From WHTX01 sp038255145 (GTDB lineage: Bacteria; Actinomycetota; Acidimicrobiia; Acidimicrobiales; CAIXPF01), in NCBI GenBank assembly GCA_038255145.1, contig JBBSLP010000051.1, positions 1 to 45,022 of the forward strand: a stretch of 45,022 bases of DNA. Reading direction: 5' to 3'. Made by a program: the position numbers and the translations under genes. A model generated the notes under the pieces. It was not told where the DNA came from. It saw only the letters and a program-made list of their open reading frames with translations, and did not search any database. This document shows, in pieces, positions 14,385 through 23,062 of this stretch (position 1 is the stretch's first letter; each line of letters starts with the position of its first letter).

Positions 14385-15560
14385 ATCGCGGGGGAAGCCG
14401 AACAGCTGACGGGCCACGACGACGCGTTGCACCTGCTGGGTGCCTTCGCCGATGTCGAGGATCTTCACGTCGCGGTAGAGCTTCTCCAGCATGCGGTCGT
14501 TGCGCACTCCGGCTTCGCCGAGGATGTCGAGAGCGGCGACGACGGCTTCGAGGATCACCGGCGGCGAGTAGAGCTTGGCGTAGCTGGCCTCCAGCGCGTT
14601 GCTGTGCCCGTTCTTGGCCAGCCACACGGCGTCGAGGTACATCAACCGGGCCGTGTGCAGGCCCCGGCGGATGCGGGCCAATCGCTCCAAGGCCTTCTGC
14701 CGCCGCCGACCCTGGGCCGGGTAGTCGCTGCGCACGAAGTCGAGGGCGAAGTCGTGGGCGGCCCGGCCCATGCCCACGCCGTGGGCGGTGTGCAGGGGGC
14801 GAGTCATGTTGAAGGTGGCCATCGACGCCTTGAAGCCCTTGCGGGACTGGTAGAAGGCCTCGCCGCCGAGCAGGTTGTCGGCGGGCAGGTGGACGTCGTC
14901 GAGGGCGAAGCTGGCCGTCTCGTAGCCCCGCGAACCCATCTTGTGCTCGACCTTGATGATCTCGAAGCCGGGGGTGCCCCGCTCGACGACGAAGGCCCGG
15001 TGCCCATCACGACCCAGGGCAGGGTCGACGGTGGCCCACACCACCACCCAGTCGGCCCGGGCCGAGTTCGAGCAGAACATCTTGCGCCCGTTCAGCACCC
15101 ACGCGTCGCCGATCTTGGTGGCCCGGGTGGCGATGCGGGCCACGTCGCTGCCCGCCTCGGGCTCGGTCATGGCCATCGCCCCCCACCGGGCCACCGAGTG
15201 GTCCTCGAAGGTGGCCAGGAAGCGTTGGCGCTGCTCGGGGGTGGCCGTGCTGCGCAGGGCGGGGCCACCCAGACCGGGACCGGGCAGGGACAGGGCCACC
15301 CCCCGATCCCAGTACGCCGTCTCCTCGCCCAACAGGAAGTTCCGCACCGGCTTCCAGTCGAGGGCCGTGGGCCCTTCCTCAGCGCCGATCATGCGGCTGA
15401 CCAGGCCTCCCTTACGGGTGCAGATCAGGTAGAAGGGGTGGTCGACCGGGGGTGGGGTGGCCGTGCGGTCGGCTTCGAGGCCCATGGGGCGGATGTGGGT
15501 CCGGCCCAGGGCCCGGACCTCCTCGAGCATCTCCCGGGTGCGACTGTCGAGCTCGATCAT
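14379..15560 (-). CDS. Acyl-CoA dehydrogenase (catalytic subunit)
   Basis: A 393-residue protein of normal family length. The middle domain has AMTEPEAGSDVA and WVLNGRKMFCSNS. The C-terminal domain ends with DIGEGTQQVQRVVVARQLF, which includes the catalytic Glu position (EGT) of the family. It oxidises an acyl-CoA to the 2-enoyl-CoA using FAD, passing electrons to ETF. The ATG at 15560 overlaps the stop of the second acyl-CoA dehydrogenase gene by 4 bp, so the products are probably made in equal amounts and may form one heteromeric enzyme, as in the FadE pairs of mycobacterial steroid degradation (family knowledge; pairing here is inferred). An upstream in-frame ATG at 15575 is less likely. 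Confidence 0.92.
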   Translation of the reverse strand: MIELDSRTREMLEEVRALGRTHIRPMGLEADRTATPPPVDHPFYLICTRKGGLVSRMIGAEEGPTALDWKPVRNFLLGEETAYWDRGVALSLPGPGLGGPALRSTATPEQRQRFLATFEDHSVARWGAMAMTEPEAGSDVARIATRATKIGDAWVLNGRKMFCSNSARADWVVVWATVDPALGRDGHRAFVVERGTPGFEIIKVEHKMGSRGYETASFALDDVHLPADNLLGGEAFYQSRKGFKASMATFNMTRPLHTAHGVGMGRAAHDFALDFVRSDYPAQGRRRQKALERLARIRRGLHTARLMYLDAVWLAKNGHSNALEASYAKLYSPPVILEAVVAALDILGEAGVRNDRMLEKLYRDVKILDIGEGTQQVQRVVVARQLFGFPRDA

Positions 15561-16618
15561 GGCTGCTCCATCCACGCCAGGAGGGCATCGGGGACATCGA
15601 GGACGTTGTTGGCCACATCCAGCTCCGCGCCGTCACGGGCGCCCACGGCCATGGCCAACATGCGGGCCTCACGGAAGCGCTTCTCGGCCAGGTGGTCGAC
15701 GATGAAGCCGTGTCCGCCCAGCAGCTGGATGCCCACGTTGGTGACGGTGAACGCCGCCTCCATGGTCTCGATCCACGCCTGGGTGGCCCAGAAGCCGGCA
15801 TCGGGTTCGTCGCGGTCGAAGGCGGCCGCCGCGTCGCGCACCACCAGCCGAGCGGCGTGGACCCGGGCGGCGGCATGGGCCAGGTCGAAGGCGTTGCCCT
15901 GGTGGTGGGCCACGGGCTTGCCGAACACGATGCGCTCGGTGGTGTACTCGATCGTCTCTTCCAGGGCGGCCTGGGCGATGCCCACGGCCACCGCTGCCCC
16001 CCACAGCCGGGCCCGACCCCGCACGGCCAGGCTCGCCCTCGGCGTCAGCTCCCAGCTGCCCCGTACCGTGGTCTCGGCGAAGGGGACGGTCACCCCGCCC
16101 GAGGCCTGGAATGCCAACACGATCAGGGGCTCCGGGGTGCCGGTGACCTCGTGGAGGCGCAGGGTGTCACCCTCGCTGACCCACACCCAGCGCAGGTCGG
16201 GCCAGCCCGGGGCCCAGTCGACGCCCGCGCCACCGAGCTCAGCGTCGACCACGGTGAGCGCGCTCTGGGCGGTGGCGCCACTGGCCACCACCTCGGCCAC
16301 CAGGTCGCGGTCGGGGCAGGCCAGCACGGCGCCAGCGCAGGGGCCGGGCCGGTCAGCGGCGGCCAGGCCCCCGGCGTCGTAGGTGGCCAGGGCCTCGAGG
16401 ATCACCACCTTGGCCAGGCAGCCGGCATCGACGCCGCCCAGGCCTTCGGGCAGGTCGAGGCCGCCGAGGGGGAAGCCGTCGAGCACGGCCAGGACGCGGT
16501 CGGGCCAGCGGCCGGCCGCCTCGTTGGCCCGAACGTCGGGAGCGAGCTGGTCACGGCCGAGGCGCTCGGCCGCGTCGCGGAGCTCCTCGAGCTCGGGAGC
16601 GAGGGCGAAGTCGCGCAT
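15557..16618 (-). CDS. Acyl-CoA dehydrogenase-like subunit, catalytic Glu region lost
   Basis: A 353-residue protein, shorter than the neighbouring family member. The N-terminal helical domain (ELEELRDAAERLGRDQLAPD) and the C-terminal FAD-binding motifs TERIVFGKPVAHHQ and GIQLLGGHGFIVD are clear. The middle domain is reduced. The position where the partner has EGTQQVQ reads AVGARDGAEL, so the standard catalytic Glu is absent. It is probably the non-catalytic half of an acyl-CoA dehydrogenase heteromer. The ATG is 7 nt after TAGGGT, suggesting a leaderless start. The gene is divergent from the MaoC-VOC-LLM operon. Confidence 0.85.
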   Translation of the reverse strand: MRDFALAPELEELRDAAERLGRDQLAPDVRANEAAGRWPDRVLAVLDGFPLGGLDLPEGLGGVDAGCLAKVVILEALATYDAGGLAAADRPGPCAGAVLACPDRDLVAEVVASGATAQSALTVVDAELGGAGVDWAPGWPDLRWVWVSEGDTLRLHEVTGTPEPLIVLAFQASGGVTVPFAETTVRGSWELTPRASLAVRGRARLWGAAVAVGIAQAALEETIEYTTERIVFGKPVAHHQGNAFDLAHAAARVHAARLVVRDAAAAFDRDEPDAGFWATQAWIETMEAAFTVTNVGIQLLGGHGFIVDHLAEKRFREARMLAMAVGARDGAELDVANNVLDVPDALLAWMEQP

Positions 16619-16625
16619 GGGCCGC

Positions 16626-16631
16626 ACCCTA
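16626..16631 (-). promoter_or_regulatory. -10 element TAGGGT of the acyl-CoA dehydrogenase operon
   Basis: TAGGGT on the minus strand is followed by seven nucleotides and the ATG at 16618. No ribosome-binding site is visible. This is consistent with a leaderless transcript. Confidence 0.4.
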
Positions 16632-16660
16632 CAGACGACGGGCGACACACATCGGCGTCG

Positions 16661-16689
16661 TTGCCGGCAGAACCGAAAGCTGATTAGAT
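16661..16689 (+). promoter_or_regulatory. Candidate promoter of the MaoC-VOC-LLM operon
   Basis: TTGCCG (16661-16666) and TTAGAT (16684-16689) are separated by 17 bp. If used, transcription starts near 16696, downstream of the first ATG (16688), and favours a later start for the MaoC-like gene. Confidence 0.35.
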
Positions 16690-16732
16690 GCGCCTCCAGC
16701 CGGGGGGTGCGCAGGTGAGCGGTTGCGCACGT

Positions 16733-17881
16733 ATGTCCGAGGTCCGCCTCGACGAGGCCATGATCGAGTCCATGCGGGCCCGCATCAGGGTGTCGCTGCG
16801 CATCGACCACTGCCGCAACAACGAGGACGCCACCCGCTTCGCCATCCTCCGCTTCGCCGAGGGCATCGGCGACGTGAACCCGCTGTGGACCGACCCCGAC
16901 CACGCGGCGTCGTCGCCCTACGGCGGCATCGTCGCTCCACCGACCTGGCCCTACTGCTGCTTCTCGGGCGTGCAGTTCGGCTGGCCCGGCCTGGGCGCGT
17001 TCCACGCCACCTCCGACCTGGTCTTCCACCGCCCCGTGCGCCTGGGTGACCGGCTGACCCCGGCGTGCGTCTACGAGGGCTTCGACGGGCCCAAGCCCAG
17101 CAGCTTCGCCGGCCGCTCGGTCACCGATCACTTCCGCCAGCCCTACGTGAACCAGCACGACGAGCTGGTCATGGAGTTGCACAAGACGGTCATCCACTAC
17201 GAGCGGGGCGAGGCCAAGGCCCGGGCCGGCAAGCGCGTGGTCGAGGAGCACCGCTGGACCGACGACGAGCTGGCCGCCGTCGAGGCCGACGTGCTCGCCG
17301 AGGCGCCGAGGGGAGCCGATCCCCGGTGGTGGGACGACGTGGCCGAGGGCGACGAGATCGACGTCATCACCAAGGGTCCGGTGGGGCTGACCGACGAGGT
17401 CTCCTTCATCGCCTCGGGCGCCGCCCCCATCCCCCGGGTCGCCGCCCACGCCGCGTCGTTGCGCCAGTACCGCCAGCACGCCAACTGGGCCTTCCGCGAC
17501 CCCGACACCCAGGCCCTCGAGCCCATCTACGCCGTGCACTACAACACCAACGCGGCCCGGGCCATGGGGGTGGGGCGGGCCTACGACGTGGGGGTGCAGC
17601 GCACGTGCTGGCAGGTCCACAGCCTGACCAGCTGGATGGGGGATGACGCCTGGCTGAAGCGCTCGTCCACCTCGTACCGGGGCTTCGTCTACCTGGGCGA
17701 CGTGGTGCGCCTGGGTGGTCGCATCACGGCCAAGCGGGTCGACGACGACGGCGACCACATCGTCGAGATCGAGACCCGGGCCACCAACCAACGGGACCAG
17801 AACGTCATGCCCGGCTCGGCCGTCATCGCCCTGCCCACCCGGGCCGGCGACCGCCCGGTGACCCGACGCCTGGGGGCCTGA
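16733..17881 (+). CDS. MaoC-like acyl dehydratase, double hotdog
   Basis: About 382 residues (397 from the first ATG at 16688). Two hotdog domains are visible. The N-terminal one carries GIGDVNPLWTDPDHA with the family Asp but Trp where classical R-hydratases have His, as is usual in the FAS1-type dehydratase half. The second, around residues 195-370, contains the VHYNTNAARAMG and FRGFVYLGDVV-like stretch (RGFVYLGDVVRLGG). Such proteins hydrate or dehydrate enoyl-CoAs in fatty acid or steroid side-chain catabolism. Starts at GTG 16715 (after a GGGGGG stretch) or ATG 16733 both fit the candidate promoter. It is first in a three-gene operon; its stop overlaps the next start by one base (TGATG). 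Confidence 0.82.
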   Translation: MSEVRLDEAMIESMRARIRVSLRIDHCRNNEDATRFAILRFAEGIGDVNPLWTDPDHAASSPYGGIVAPPTWPYCCFSGVQFGWPGLGAFHATSDLVFHRPVRLGDRLTPACVYEGFDGPKPSSFAGRSVTDHFRQPYVNQHDELVMELHKTVIHYERGEAKARAGKRVVEEHRWTDDELAAVEADVLAEAPRGADPRWWDDVAEGDEIDVITKGPVGLTDEVSFIASGAAPIPRVAAHAASLRQYRQHANWAFRDPDTQALEPIYAVHYNTNAARAMGVGRAYDVGVQRTCWQVHSLTSWMGDDAWLKRSSTSYRGFVYLGDVVRLGGRITAKRVDDDGDHIVEIETRATNQRDQNVMPGSAVIALPTRAGDRPVTRRLGA

Positions 17882-18432
17882 TGACGACCCCGGCGGCCGT
17901 ACCCGCCCAGCTCATCGGCGGCCCCATCATCCAGATGTGCTGGGTGGTGGATGACATCGCCAGCGCCGTGGACCGCTGGGTCGACGCTGTCGGCGCGGGG
18001 CCGTTCTTCCTGGCTGCCCACATCCAGTTCGGCGACCTCACCTACCGGGGCCAGCCGGCCGAGCTCGACCAGTCCTCGGCCCTGGGCCAGTGGGGCCCGG
18101 TGCAGGTCGAGCTGTTGGAGCAGCACTGCACCAACCCCTCGGGGGTGACCGAGATGCTGACCACGGGCCACATCGGTCCCCAGCACGTGACCTGGTACGC
18201 CCCCGACCTCGACGCCGAGGGGGCCCGCTTGGCCGCGTCGGGCTTCGACGAGGTGATGACGGCGTCGCTGCCGGTCATGGGTGACATGCGCATCGCCTGG
18301 TACGACACGAGGGCGCTGCTGGGATCGATGGTCGAGGTCTACGAGGACTCCCCGCTGATGCGGCGCTTCTACAAGAAGGTGGCCGACGCCGCTGTGGGCT
18401 GGGACGGTTCCCGACGACTGCGGCCGCTGTGA
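17881..18432 (+). CDS. VOC (glyoxalase/bleomycin resistance fold) family protein
   Basis: A 183-residue protein. The N-terminal strand QMCWVVDDIASAVDRWVDAVGAGPFF is typical of glyoxalase-like VOC proteins of actinomycete catabolic clusters. The second half repeats the fold (PQHVTWYAPDLDAEGARLAASGF), with C-terminal GSMVEVYED supplying a metal-ligand Glu position. The metal and substrate cannot be told. It may be an epimerase or isomerase acting on the CoA ester handled by its neighbours. It is translationally coupled on both sides: TGATG with the MaoC-like gene and GTGA with the LLM gene. Confidence 0.85.
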   Translation: MTTPAAVPAQLIGGPIIQMCWVVDDIASAVDRWVDAVGAGPFFLAAHIQFGDLTYRGQPAELDQSSALGQWGPVQVELLEQHCTNPSGVTEMLTTGHIGPQHVTWYAPDLDAEGARLAASGFDEVMTASLPVMGDMRIAWYDTRALLGSMVEVYEDSPLMRRFYKKVADAAVGWDGSRRLRPL

Positions 18433-19421
18433 GCGGGCCGTCGCGCCACAGGCCCAAGTTCGGCATCTTCCTGCCCGCCCACGATGTCGCCGCCGCCGTG
18501 GCCACCGCGAAACGGGCCGAGGAGCTGGGCTTCTGGTCGGTGTCGCTGAACGACCACTTCGTGGCCCAGACCGGCCCGGTGGGCACCCCTCAGGTCGAGT
18601 GCCTGGTCACCCTGTCGGTGGTCGCCGCGCTGACCAGCACCATCCGCCTGGCCCCCTCGGTCCTGGCCGCGGCGTACCGCTCCCCTGCCCTGCTGGCCAA
18701 GATGACGGCGACGCTCGACCAGGCCAGCGGCGGCCGCTTCGTCCTCGGCCTCGGTGCCGGCTGGCACCGCGACGAGTACGCCGCCCACGGCTACCCCTTC
18801 CCGTCCACGGCCGAGCGCTTCGAGCACCTGGAAGAGACCATCTCGGTGGTCAAGGCCATGTGGACCCAGGACGACCCCTGCTTCACCGGGCGCCACGTGG
18901 CCATCGCCCACGCCGCCAGCCAGCCCCGCCCGGTGCAGCGGCCCCATCCCCCGCTCATGCTCGGCGGTTCGAGCGACGGCCTGTTGGCCATCGGCGCCCA
19001 CCACGCCGACATCGTGAACCTCATCCCGCCCACGGCCAACGGCAAGGACTTCATCAAGGACCGGGCGGCCACGGCGCGCTTCACCCCGGCCCGCCTGCGG
19101 CAGCGCATCGACGTGCTGCGCCGCCTGACCGAGGAGGCGGGGCGGGACCCCGACGACGTCGAGCTCGGCGGGCTGGTGCTGGTCAACGTGTCCGACGATG
19201 TCGACGACCCGGCGTTCGCCCGGTTGGCCCGGCGCATGGGCTTCGCCAGCGTCGACGAGGCCCGCACCTCACCGGTGGCGCTCTTGGGCACACCGGCCCA
19301 GGTCATGGACGAGCTGGCCCGACGCGCCGAGGACGGGGTGACCTACTCCATCCTCGTGCCCACCTCACCCGACGCCATGGAGCGCTTCGCCGCCGAGGTC
19401 CTGCCCGCCTTCCCGGCCTGA
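18429..19421 (+). CDS. LLM-class (F420-dependent type) oxidoreductase
   Basis: A 330-residue protein with a TIM-barrel luciferase-like pattern: KFGIFLPAHDVAAAVATAKRAEELGFWSV at the N-terminus, then RLAPSVLAAAYRSPALLAKMTATLDQASGGRFVLGLGAGW, then a C-terminal ETISVVKAMW region and LGTPAQVMDEL. This matches the F420-binding LLM group common in actinomycetes. The exact cofactor (F420 or FMN) is inferred. The GTG start overlaps the VOC stop (GTGA), so it belongs to the MaoC-VOC-LLM operon and probably carries out a redox step on the same substrate. A strong hairpin follows its stop. Confidence 0.9.
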   Translation: MSGPSRHRPKFGIFLPAHDVAAAVATAKRAEELGFWSVSLNDHFVAQTGPVGTPQVECLVTLSVVAALTSTIRLAPSVLAAAYRSPALLAKMTATLDQASGGRFVLGLGAGWHRDEYAAHGYPFPSTAERFEHLEETISVVKAMWTQDDPCFTGRHVAIAHAASQPRPVQRPHPPLMLGGSSDGLLAIGAHHADIVNLIPPTANGKDFIKDRAATARFTPARLRQRIDVLRRLTEEAGRDPDDVELGGLVLVNVSDDVDDPAFARLARRMGFASVDEARTSPVALLGTPAQVMDELARRAEDGVTYSILVPTSPDAMERFAAEVLPAFPA

Positions 19422-19433
19422 TCGACGGTCGCT

Positions 19434-19448
19434 CCGCCCGGCGGGCGG
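19434..19448. terminator. Bidirectional GC hairpin
   Basis: CCGCCC-GGC-GGGCGG forms a 6-bp stem in the 30-bp spacer between two convergent genes (LLM oxidoreductase and methyltransferase). No T-tract is present. Confidence 0.5.
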
Positions 19449-19451
19449 CGC

Positions 19452-20285
19452 TCAGGTGTCCTTGACGCCGACGAAGAGGCTGCGGGCGTTGGTGGCGATG
19501 TAGGGGTCGTCGACCTGGTGGGCCAGGAAGTCGTACTGCTCGTAGAGCGACGTGAAGCCGGCGTCACTGATGGCCTGCAGCAGGTGGTCCTTGGCCAGCC
19601 AGAACGAGCGCTGGTTGCCCACCGAGGCCCATGGGCTCTGCTCGTCCTCGGGGGTGCCCACGTCGAACTCGGCGAACCACCGGCCCTGACGACCTTCGTT
19701 GGTGGTCAGGGGTGAGAGCGAGAAGGGGATGTCGACGCCGTCGGGCGGCGCGTAGTGGGTGTGGAGGAGGAGCAGCCGGCGGGTGACCTGACCCAGCTGG
19801 TGGAGGAAGGCCGCCGGTTGGTCGAGGTGGTAGAGCAGGCCGCAACAGAAGATGGCGTCGAAGGGTCCGTGGGCGTCGATGTTCCGCACGTCGTCGTGGA
19901 TGAAGTGCAGGTTGGACAACTGCAGCCGGTGATCGACGTAACGACAGCGCTGGTAGTTGCTGTCACGGCCTTCGATGCCCACGGCGTCGTAGCCGGCTCG
20001 GGCCAGTTCGACCGTGTAGCCACCCTCGAGGCAGCCCAGGTCGGCGACACGGATGCGCCTCGACGGGGTGTCACCGAAGGCGAGCTTCAACGTCCTCAGC
20101 ATGGCCGCCACCAGCGGTTGGTCATGCAACAGCGGCTGGCCGGCGATGGTCTCGTCACCGGGGGCGAGCTCGATGTTGTGGGCGGTGAACGGGGGCATGA
20201 TGGCCTTCGGCCCTCGAGGGGTGCGGAGGATGTCATGACGGATGGTGGCCTTGGTCCGCCTCAGCGCCTTGCGGGCGACGTCCAT
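19452..20285 (-). CDS. SAM-dependent methyltransferase
   Basis: A 277-residue class I methyltransferase. Motif I is VADLGCLEGGYTVELA (about residues 78-93), followed by the acidic VGIEGRDSNYQRC and the post-motif region FDAIFCCGLLYHLDQPAAFL. The C-terminal part (SFWLAKDHLLQAISDAGF) resembles stand-alone methyltransferases from polysaccharide and secondary metabolism loci. The substrate is unknown. The ATG has a GAGGAG ribosome-binding site 7 nt upstream. A TAGCAT hexamer at 20318-20323 (minus) is a possible -10. It is divergent from the alcohol dehydrogenase. Confidence 0.9.
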   Translation of the reverse strand: MDVARKALRRTKATIRHDILRTPRGPKAIMPPFTAHNIELAPGDETIAGQPLLHDQPLVAAMLRTLKLAFGDTPSRRIRVADLGCLEGGYTVELARAGYDAVGIEGRDSNYQRCRYVDHRLQLSNLHFIHDDVRNIDAHGPFDAIFCCGLLYHLDQPAAFLHQLGQVTRRLLLLHTHYAPPDGVDIPFSLSPLTTNEGRQGRWFAEFDVGTPEDEQSPWASVGNQRSFWLAKDHLLQAISDAGFTSLYEQYDFLAHQVDDPYIATNARSLFVGVKDT

Positions 20286-20317
20286 GTCGACACTCCTCAC
20301 CGGCTGGCTACCACCGG

Positions 20318-20323
20318 ATGCTA
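20318..20323 (-). promoter_or_regulatory. Candidate -10 TAGCAT of the methyltransferase gene
   Basis: TAGCAT on the minus strand lies 32 nt before the ATG. That would give a leader of about 25 nt containing the GAGGAG ribosome-binding site. Confidence 0.3.
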
Positions 20324-20366
20324 GATCCCGATAGAACAGCGGCACAGCGACGAGCCGGGGGGCGCC

Positions 20367-21467
20367 ATGGGGACAGCAGAGGCACTGGTGCTGGACGAGC
20401 CGCGACGGCTCAGCCACCGCACCTTCGATCTGCCCGAGGTGGGGGACGACGACGGGATCCTGCGCATCGAGGCCTGCGGGCTCTGCGGGACCGACCACGA
20501 GCAGTGGTCCGGCCACATCACCGCCGGCTACCCCTACATCCCCGGCCACGAGATCGTCGGCGTGATCGAGCAGGTCGGGCCCAGCGCCGCCGCCCGCTGG
20601 GGGGTGCAGGCCGGCGATCGCGTCGCCGTCGAGGTGTTCCTGTCCTGCCGCCAGTGCCCGGCCTGCCTGCGGGGCGAGTACCGGCGCTGCGAACGCCACG
20701 GCGTGCGCCACTTCTACGGCTTCATCTCCTCCGAGGAGCGGCCGGGCCTGTGGGGTGGCTACGCCACCCACCTCTACCTGCACCCCGATGCCCTCGTCCT
20801 GCCCATCCCCGCCGGGCTCGACCCCGTGGTGGCCACGGCCTTCAACCCCCTGGGCGCCGGCATCCGCTGGGGGGTCACCGTGCCCGACCTGCAGCCCGGT
20901 GAGGTCGTGGCCGTGCTCGGCCCCGGCATCCGGGGCCTGTCGGTCGCCGCCGCGGCCAAGGCCGCTGGTGCTGCCTTCGTGCTCATGACCGGTGTCGGGC
21001 CCCGTGACACCCCCCGGTTGGAGCTGGGATCGGCCTTCGGCGTCGACCTCGCCGTCGATGTCAGCACCACCGACCCCGTGCGGGCTCTGCGCGCCGCCGG
21101 TTTCCGCGGCGCCGACGTGGTCGTCGACGTGACGGCCAAGGCTCCCGCCGCCTTCGCCCAGGCCGTCAAGCTGGCCACCACCGGGGGCCGGATCGTGGTG
21201 GCGGGCATGCGAGGCCGGGGCGTCGAGGCCCCCGGCTTCCAACCCGACCACGTCGTGTCCAAGGAGCTGACCATCCACGGCACCCTGGGCGTCGACTACC
21301 CCGCCTACCAGGAGGCACTGAAGCTGCTGGCCTCGGGCCGGTTCCCCTTCGCCGACCTGCCCCGGGAGACCGTGGGCCTGGGCGCGGCGCCCGAGCTCAT
21401 CGCCCGCTTCGCCGGCGAAGCTCCCGGCGACGTACCCGTGCACGGCGTGGTCGCCCCCGGCCGCTGA
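20367..21467 (+). CDS. Zinc-binding alcohol dehydrogenase (MDR superfamily)
   Basis: A 366-residue medium-chain dehydrogenase. The catalytic zinc site is visible as ACGLCGTDHEQW and PGHEIVGV. A structural zinc lobe has four Cys in SCRQCPACLRGEYRRC. The nucleotide-binding loop VLGPGIRGLSVAAAAKAAGA carries a GxGxxG pattern. It is a full-length zinc-dependent enzyme oxidising an unidentified alcohol or polyol. A G-rich stretch (CCGGGGGGCGCC) just before the ATG may serve as the ribosome-binding site. It appears to be a single-gene unit, 63 nt upstream of the amide hydrolase gene. Confidence 0.92.
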   Translation: MGTAEALVLDEPRRLSHRTFDLPEVGDDDGILRIEACGLCGTDHEQWSGHITAGYPYIPGHEIVGVIEQVGPSAAARWGVQAGDRVAVEVFLSCRQCPACLRGEYRRCERHGVRHFYGFISSEERPGLWGGYATHLYLHPDALVLPIPAGLDPVVATAFNPLGAGIRWGVTVPDLQPGEVVAVLGPGIRGLSVAAAAKAAGAAFVLMTGVGPRDTPRLELGSAFGVDLAVDVSTTDPVRALRAAGFRGADVVVDVTAKAPAAFAQAVKLATTGGRIVVAGMRGRGVEAPGFQPDHVVSKELTIHGTLGVDYPAYQEALKLLASGRFPFADLPRETVGLGAAPELIARFAGEAPGDVPVHGVVAPGR

Positions 21468-21530
21468 GCCCTACCCACCATCGTCGCTCCCGGCCTCGGC
21501 CCGTCGGGTCAGACGCCACGAGGAGTGACC

Positions 21531-22505
21531 ATGTGCACCCGGATCCTGTGGAACGACAACGACATCGCCGTCGTGGTCAGCCGCACCATGGACTGGCCCC
21601 AGAGCACCGAACCCCTGCTCACCGCGCTTCCCCGGGGCATGGCCCGCGACGGGGGGCTCCTGGGGCGGGAGCGGGTGATCGCTGACAACGCCCTGCAGTG
21701 GACGTCGCGCTACGGCAGCGTGGTGACGACGATGTACGGGCTGGGCACCACTGACGGGCTGAACGAGCGGGGGCTCGGGGCCCACATGCTGTTCCTCAAC
21801 GCCTGCGACTTCGGGCCCCGCGATCCGGCCCGGCCCGGGGTGCACACCGGGCTGTGGGTCCAGTACGTGCTCGACCAGGCGGCCACGGTCACCGAGGCCC
21901 TGGAGCTGATCTCCGAGGTCCAGTTCGTCATGATCGAAGCCCACGGCACCAAGGCCACCGTGCACGTGGCCCTCGAGGACGCCGGTGGCGACTCGGCCAT
22001 CGTCGAGTTCATCGCCGGCCAGGCCGTCGTGCACCACGGATCCGAGTTCCGGGTCATGACCAACGACCCCAGCTACGACGAACAACTGGCCCTGCTGGCG
22101 GGACAGGACTTCTCCAACCCCAGCAGCGACATGGCCCTCCCCGGCAACGTCAACCCCCGGGACCGCTTCCAACGGGCGTCGTACTACTCGGGCCTGCTGC
22201 CGGCGCCGAGCGACGAGCGCCAGGCCGTGGCCGGGATCCTGGCCATCGCCCGCAACGTGTCCGTCCCCTTCGGGGCGCCGTACCGGAACTTCGGCGTCTA
22301 CGACACCGAGTACCGCACGGTCTGCGACCTGACCAACCAGCGCTACTTCTTCGAGCTCACCACCAGCCCCAACGTCGTCTGGATCACCCTGGCCAACGTG
22401 GACCTGTCGGCTGGTGCCCCCGTCCTCGTCCTCGACCCCGACGACATTGACCTGTCCGGCGAGGTCTCCCCCCTCTTCCGCCACGCCGCCCGGTCCCCCT
22501 ACTGA
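21531..22505 (+). CDS. Linear amide C-N hydrolase (choloylglycine/penicillin V acylase family, Ntn)
   Basis: A 324-residue protein. The ATG at 21531 is chosen because it places Cys at position 2 (MCTRILWNDND), the N-terminal nucleophile after Met removal; the in-frame GTG two codons upstream would bury it. Further family residues are visible: SRTMDW (Asp), RGLGAHMLFL, MTNDPSYDEQ (Asn) and the late Arg region. The family hydrolyses penicillin V, bile salt amides or N-acyl-homoserine lactones; the substrate here is unknown. A GAGGAG ribosome-binding site lies 6 nt upstream. No signal peptide is present, so it is probably cytosolic. Confidence 0.92.
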   Translation: MCTRILWNDNDIAVVVSRTMDWPQSTEPLLTALPRGMARDGGLLGRERVIADNALQWTSRYGSVVTTMYGLGTTDGLNERGLGAHMLFLNACDFGPRDPARPGVHTGLWVQYVLDQAATVTEALELISEVQFVMIEAHGTKATVHVALEDAGGDSAIVEFIAGQAVVHHGSEFRVMTNDPSYDEQLALLAGQDFSNPSSDMALPGNVNPRDRFQRASYYSGLLPAPSDERQAVAGILAIARNVSVPFGAPYRNFGVYDTEYRTVCDLTNQRYFFELTTSPNVVWITLANVDLSAGAPVLVLDPDDIDLSGEVSPLFRHAARSPY

Positions 22506-22546
22506 GCCGAACGCGTGGGGCCGGTCGTCGCTAACCTGCCCCGCTC

Positions 22547-23017
22547 ATGGCCGACCGACCGACCTTCGACCGCTTCGACGAGGCCTGGGCCCAGCGCAAC
22601 CTGGGCGCCCGCACCAGCAAGGGCATCAACGGCTACCTGGGCATCGTGTCCACCGAGTTCACCCCGGGGCGACTGGTGGCCGGCTTCGACGTGACCGACG
22701 AGCTCATCACCATGATCGGCAACATGCACGGCGGCTGCATCAGCGCGCTCGTCGACCACGTGTTGGGCGTGGTCATGTACCCGGTCATGCCCGAGGGCTC
22801 GTGGGCGGCCACCACCGAGTTCAAGATCAACCTCATGGCCCCCGTCAGCGGCGGCCGGGTCGAGGCCACGGCCGAGATCATCTCCATGACCCGCCGCCTG
22901 GCCGTGGTCCGGGTCGACGTAGAGAACGTGGTCAGCGACGAGGCCAAGGGCCAGCGCCGTCGCCTCGTGGCCGTGGCTCAGGGGACCTCCACCATCGTCG
23001 CCCCCAAGGCGGGCTGA
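22547..23017 (+). CDS. PaaI-type hotdog thioesterase
   Basis: A 156-residue single hotdog protein. The hallmark MHGGCISALVDHVLGVVMY is present, with HGG and the downstream Asp, followed by TTEFKINLMAPVSGG and AEIISMTRRLAVV. PaaI-type enzymes hydrolyse acyl- or aryl-CoA esters. TAACCT (22532-22537) lies 9 nt before the ATG, so the transcript may have almost no leader. It may cooperate with the acyl-CoA enzymes upstream, but they are not in the same operon. Confidence 0.9.
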   Translation: MADRPTFDRFDEAWAQRNLGARTSKGINGYLGIVSTEFTPGRLVAGFDVTDELITMIGNMHGGCISALVDHVLGVVMYPVMPEGSWAATTEFKINLMAPVSGGRVEATAEIISMTRRLAVVRVDVENVVSDEAKGQRRRLVAVAQGTSTIVAPKAG

Positions 23018-23050
23018 GCACACCCGACGGCCGACGCGAGGGCCACTCGG

Positions 23051-23056
23051 TACCGT
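23051..23056 (+). promoter_or_regulatory. -10 element TACCGT of the SWIM-MoxR-VWA operon
   Basis: TACCGT is followed by six nucleotides (GGGCGG) and the GTG at 23063. The spacing fits a leaderless transcript and suggests that the five-gene operon begins here. Confidence 0.5.
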
Positions 23057-23062
23057 GGGCGG

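Noticed and set aside
20367..23017. Alcohol dehydrogenase, amide hydrolase and thioesterase as one operon with a shared pathway.
   Set aside because: Gaps of 63 and 41 bp, separate ribosome-binding sites or -10 elements and unrelated reactions give no support for a single unit.
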